A stretch of 7,475 bases of DNA from Verrucomicrobiota bacterium. Lineage in GTDB: Bacteria; Verrucomicrobiota; Verrucomicrobiia; Limisphaerales; UBA11320. Below, one piece after another: positions 7,444 through 7,475 of this stretch. The stretch lies in the NCBI GenBank assembly GCA_016871475.1, contig VHDG01000180.1, positions 1-7,475 on the forward strand, given 5' to 3'. How positions within the stretch are numbered: position 1 is the first letter of the stretch; every line of letters starts with the position of its first letter. Below the pieces are notes generated by a model. It searched no databases. It was not told where the DNA came from and worked only from the letters and a program-made list of their open reading frames with translations. The position numbers and the translations under genes were made by a program.

Positions 7444-7475
7444 CTAACCCTGAAAAGAGGAATGAGAACCGCGGA
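7444..7475 (+). repeat. Start of a second copy of the repeat unit, cut by window edge
   Basis: Positions 7444-7464 repeat 7275-7295 in direct orientation: CTAAC-CCTGAAAAGAGGAATG against CTAAA-CCTAGAAACAGGAATG, 17 of 21 matching, offset 169 nt. The first segment is the linker plus outer left arm of the fold-back, so this looks like the beginning of the next hairpin. After 7465 similarity fades and the window ends at 7475, so a full second hairpin cannot be confirmed. Confidence 0.4.

Noticed and set aside
7293..7475. Plus-strand frame starting ATGGCCCGG and open to the window end
   Set aside because: It lies wholly within the fold-back, has no Shine-Dalgarno sequence, and its translation is Arg/Ser-rich without features. 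It is more likely a by-product of the repeat.
7112..7475. CRISPR array
   Set aside because: The repeated segments are long, diverged, partly inverted and about 169 nt apart. There are no short identical repeats with uniform spacers and no cas genes.

Overview
The window looks like a chromosomal stretch from a bacterium of the Verrucomicrobiota, or a close relative in the PVC group. The basis is protein style. Two large exported proteins are built from modules that are common there: an Ig-like 'P..L.V..G..A.FSV...P..YQW' motif, lamin-tail domains, CotH-kinase domains, chitobiase C-terminal-like domains, an 'RDDG..VYVNG' beta-sandwich and a C-terminal 'S.DL..W' domain. This assignment is inferred from the sequence alone.

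Layout: (1) Positions 1-888, minus strand, hold the 5' part of a gene for an exported protein that runs off the left edge. It begins with a signal peptide, continues with a long beta-rich domain and is entering an Ig-like domain at the edge. Its signal peptide has no canonical start codon. (2) Positions 889-1238 are a divergent intergenic region with an imperfect GTAC-type palindrome. (3) Positions 1239-2615, plus strand, encode a complete class-I pyridine nucleotide-disulfide oxidoreductase (dihydrolipoyl dehydrogenase / mercuric reductase fold) behind a strong Shine-Dalgarno sequence. (4) Positions 2705-7111, plus strand, encode a 1468-residue secreted CotH-kinase protein with adhesion-type modules on both sides. 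(5) Positions 7112-7475 contain no convincing gene but are rich in structure: a stretch of reiterated TCTG(C/T)-type words, then a 164-nt near-symmetrical fold-back with 78-nt arms, then the start of what looks like another copy.

How the parts relate: the flavoenzyme and the CotH protein are co-directional and 89 bp apart, so co-transcription is possible, but no shared pathway is evident. The exported proteins would act outside the cytoplasm, the flavoenzyme inside it. The most interesting non-coding signal is the fold-back at the right end. Seven of the eight transition differences between its arms become G-U wobbles if the minus strand is transcribed, which suggests a structured RNA, possibly one unit of an array with a period of about 169 nt that continues past the window.
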